A DNA stretch of 64,000 nucleotides from Gluconacetobacter tumulicola. GTDB taxonomy: Bacteria > Pseudomonadota > Alphaproteobacteria > Acetobacterales > Acetobacteraceae. Under the pieces are notes generated by a model. That model was not told where the DNA came from. It ran no database searches and saw only the letters and a program-made list of their open reading frames with translations. The translations under genes and the position numbers were made by a program. Shown piece by piece: positions 63,128-64,000 of this stretch. The DNA lies in contig NZ_JABEQL010000003.1 in assembly GCF_014174215.1 (NCBI RefSeq), positions 124,001 through 188,000 on the forward strand. Reading direction: 5' to 3'. Every line of letters begins with the position of its first letter. The first letter of the stretch is position 1.

Positions 63128-64000
63128 GCTTCGGCCTCGATCGACAGGGCCCTGATCTTCCGGTGCAGGGTCGAGCGGCTGATCCCCAGTTGCCGCGCCG
63201 CCGCACTGACATTGCCCCGCGCGGAGGCCAGGGCAGCCTCGACCACCGCCTTCTCGGCGGCGCGGAAACCGTCCCGGCCAGGGCCCCGTTCGTCCATTAG
63301 GCAGAATTGCAACTCATCGCCGTCCTTCAGCCCCATTTCCCGGCGCGCCGCATGGGTCGCGCCCACCACGCGGCGGTCGGCATCCAGCGCCAGCAGCGGC
63401 GCCGAACTGCCGTCATCCGCCCCCATCGTCACAATCATCTGCCCGCGATAAAGGTCACTGAAACAGCGCGCCTCGATCCGCCGCGCCGTGTCGGTGATCG
63501 TGTTGCGGATCAGCGCGACATCGCGCGCATCCGGATCGGGATGGTACGAACTGGCATCCAGCGCCCCTGCCAGACGCCCCAGCGCGTCATAGACCGGCAC
63601 CGCGGTGCAGGTCAGATAGCGCAGGTTCACCCGCCAGTGCTGGTTCATATGCACGGTGACGGGCCGCTGCTCCGCCAGGCAGGTCCCGATGCCGTTGGTG
63701 CCTTCCTCGCGCTCGTTCCACCGCGCGCCCGGCCATAAATGCCAGCGCCGGCATCCGCGCTCGCTGTCCCGCACGGTCCGGCGGGTCAGGACGGTGCCGG
63801 TCCGGTCAGCCAGCAGAACCGCGTATTCCATGTCGCGCACGATCGCATGCAGCCGGTCCAGCTCGGCATCGGCAAACCGCAGCAGCGGCCCGGCCTCGTC
63901 ACAGGATTGGCGCAGCTCGAAGCATGACAGCAGGTCCGACAGCCCCGATTGCGCCGGGTCCAGGGCGTAATCGCCCTCGCAGCGTTGCCAGGACGCCGCC
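63124..64000 (-). CDS. GAF-domain Fis-type transcriptional regulator, 5' truncated
   Basis: At least 291 residues, open past the window edge. Upstream codons in the same frame encode SWQRCEGDYALDPAQSGL, typical of the N terminus of AcoR-like regulators. A GAF-like region includes NEREEGTNGIGTCLAEQRPV and LTCTAVPVYDALGRLAGALD. The C terminus is a Fis-type helix-turn-helix: EKAVVEAALASARGNVSAAARQLGISRSTLHRKIRAL. No AAA+ sigma-54-interaction domain lies between GAF and HTH, so it probably does not activate sigma-54 promoters. Effector is unknown. Confidence 0.85.
   Translation of the reverse strand, partial: AASWQRCEGDYALDPAQSGLSDLLSCFELRQSCDEAGPLLRFADAELDRLHAIVRDMEYAVLLADRTGTVLTRRTVRDSERGCRRWHLWPGARWNEREEGTNGIGTCLAEQRPVTVHMNQHWRVNLRYLTCTAVPVYDALGRLAGALDASSYHPDPDARDVALIRNTITDTARRIEARCFSDLYRGQMIVTMGADDGSSAPLLALDADRRVVGATHAARREMGLKDGDELQFCLMDERGPGRDGFRAAEKAVVEAALASARGNVSAAARQLGISRSTLHRKIRALSIEAEA

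Noticed and set aside
1-64000. tRNA or rRNA genes
   Set aside because: No cloverleaf-like segments with conserved GGTTCRA arms or rRNA-like sequence were noticed in the intergenic regions; a tRNAscan run would be decisive.

Overview
The window is GC-rich, densely coded alphaproteobacterial chromosome with strong G/C bias at third codon positions. Gene content (PhyR/NepR/EcfG stress cassette, TrcR/DUF1013, EipB/DUF1849, Suv3-like helicase, a dgt-argS-SPOR-scpAB-tatBC-serS block, AzgA permease, glp operon, CydDC) fits an acetic acid bacterium (Acetobacteraceae, Gluconacetobacter/Komagataeibacter-like). The genus is an inference from protein character, not a database match. No rRNA, tRNA, CRISPR, transposase gene or prophage was recognised. 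Most of the window is core chromosome.

Layout. 1-4.2 kb (minus): a truncated LysR regulator, a flavin monooxygenase behind an AT-rich promoter island, glutathione reductase and ferredoxin-NADP reductase. 4.4-6.8 kb (plus): a Suv3-type RNA helicase. 6.9-15.5 kb (minus): one long operon dgt, argS, SPOR protein, scpA, scpB, tatB, tatC, serS. 15.6-16.8 kb (plus): erpA and xthA. 16.8-29.8 kb (minus): metabolism and envelope genes (SDR, glk, azgA, a secreted chorismate-lyase-like protein, a DUF985 cupin, a Nudix hydrolase, htpG, mtnA, aspS, eipB, an amino acid permease). 31-33.2 kb: nrdR-nusB-thiL. 33.9-41.2 kb: glpK, glpF, glpD, glpR, recQ and an OmpA-like lipoprotein, with two GlpR-type operators. 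42-45.5 kb: cydD-cydC. 45.6-49.4 kb: general stress response (HisKA_2 kinase, nepR, ecfG, divergent phyR). 49.6-64 kb: ABC-F protein, phhB, Gfo/Idh dehydrogenase, radical SAM protein, secD-secF, an SDR, mscL, rpmE, an sHsp under a ROSE-like RNA thermometer, trcR, two DUF465 genes, purE-purK and a truncated GAF/Fis regulator.

The most unusual feature is a repeat of about 165 bp found at three loci: 9601-9769 (reverse orientation, between scpB and tatB), 41362-42027 (four copies at an exact 166-bp period) and 49400-49564 (at the 3' end of phyR). Each locus has inverted arms of about 28 bp whose sequence is unique to that locus but self-complementary. The conserved core contains small hairpins whose stems vary in a compensatory way. 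This points to selection on a folded RNA or single-stranded DNA, or to a palindromic mobile unit.

Regulation readable from sequence includes GlpR operators upstream of glpD, a three-hairpin ROSE-type leader masking the Shine-Dalgarno of the sHsp gene, and strong intrinsic terminators after the sHsp gene, after phhB, and (oddly) just upstream of the aspS ribosome binding site.
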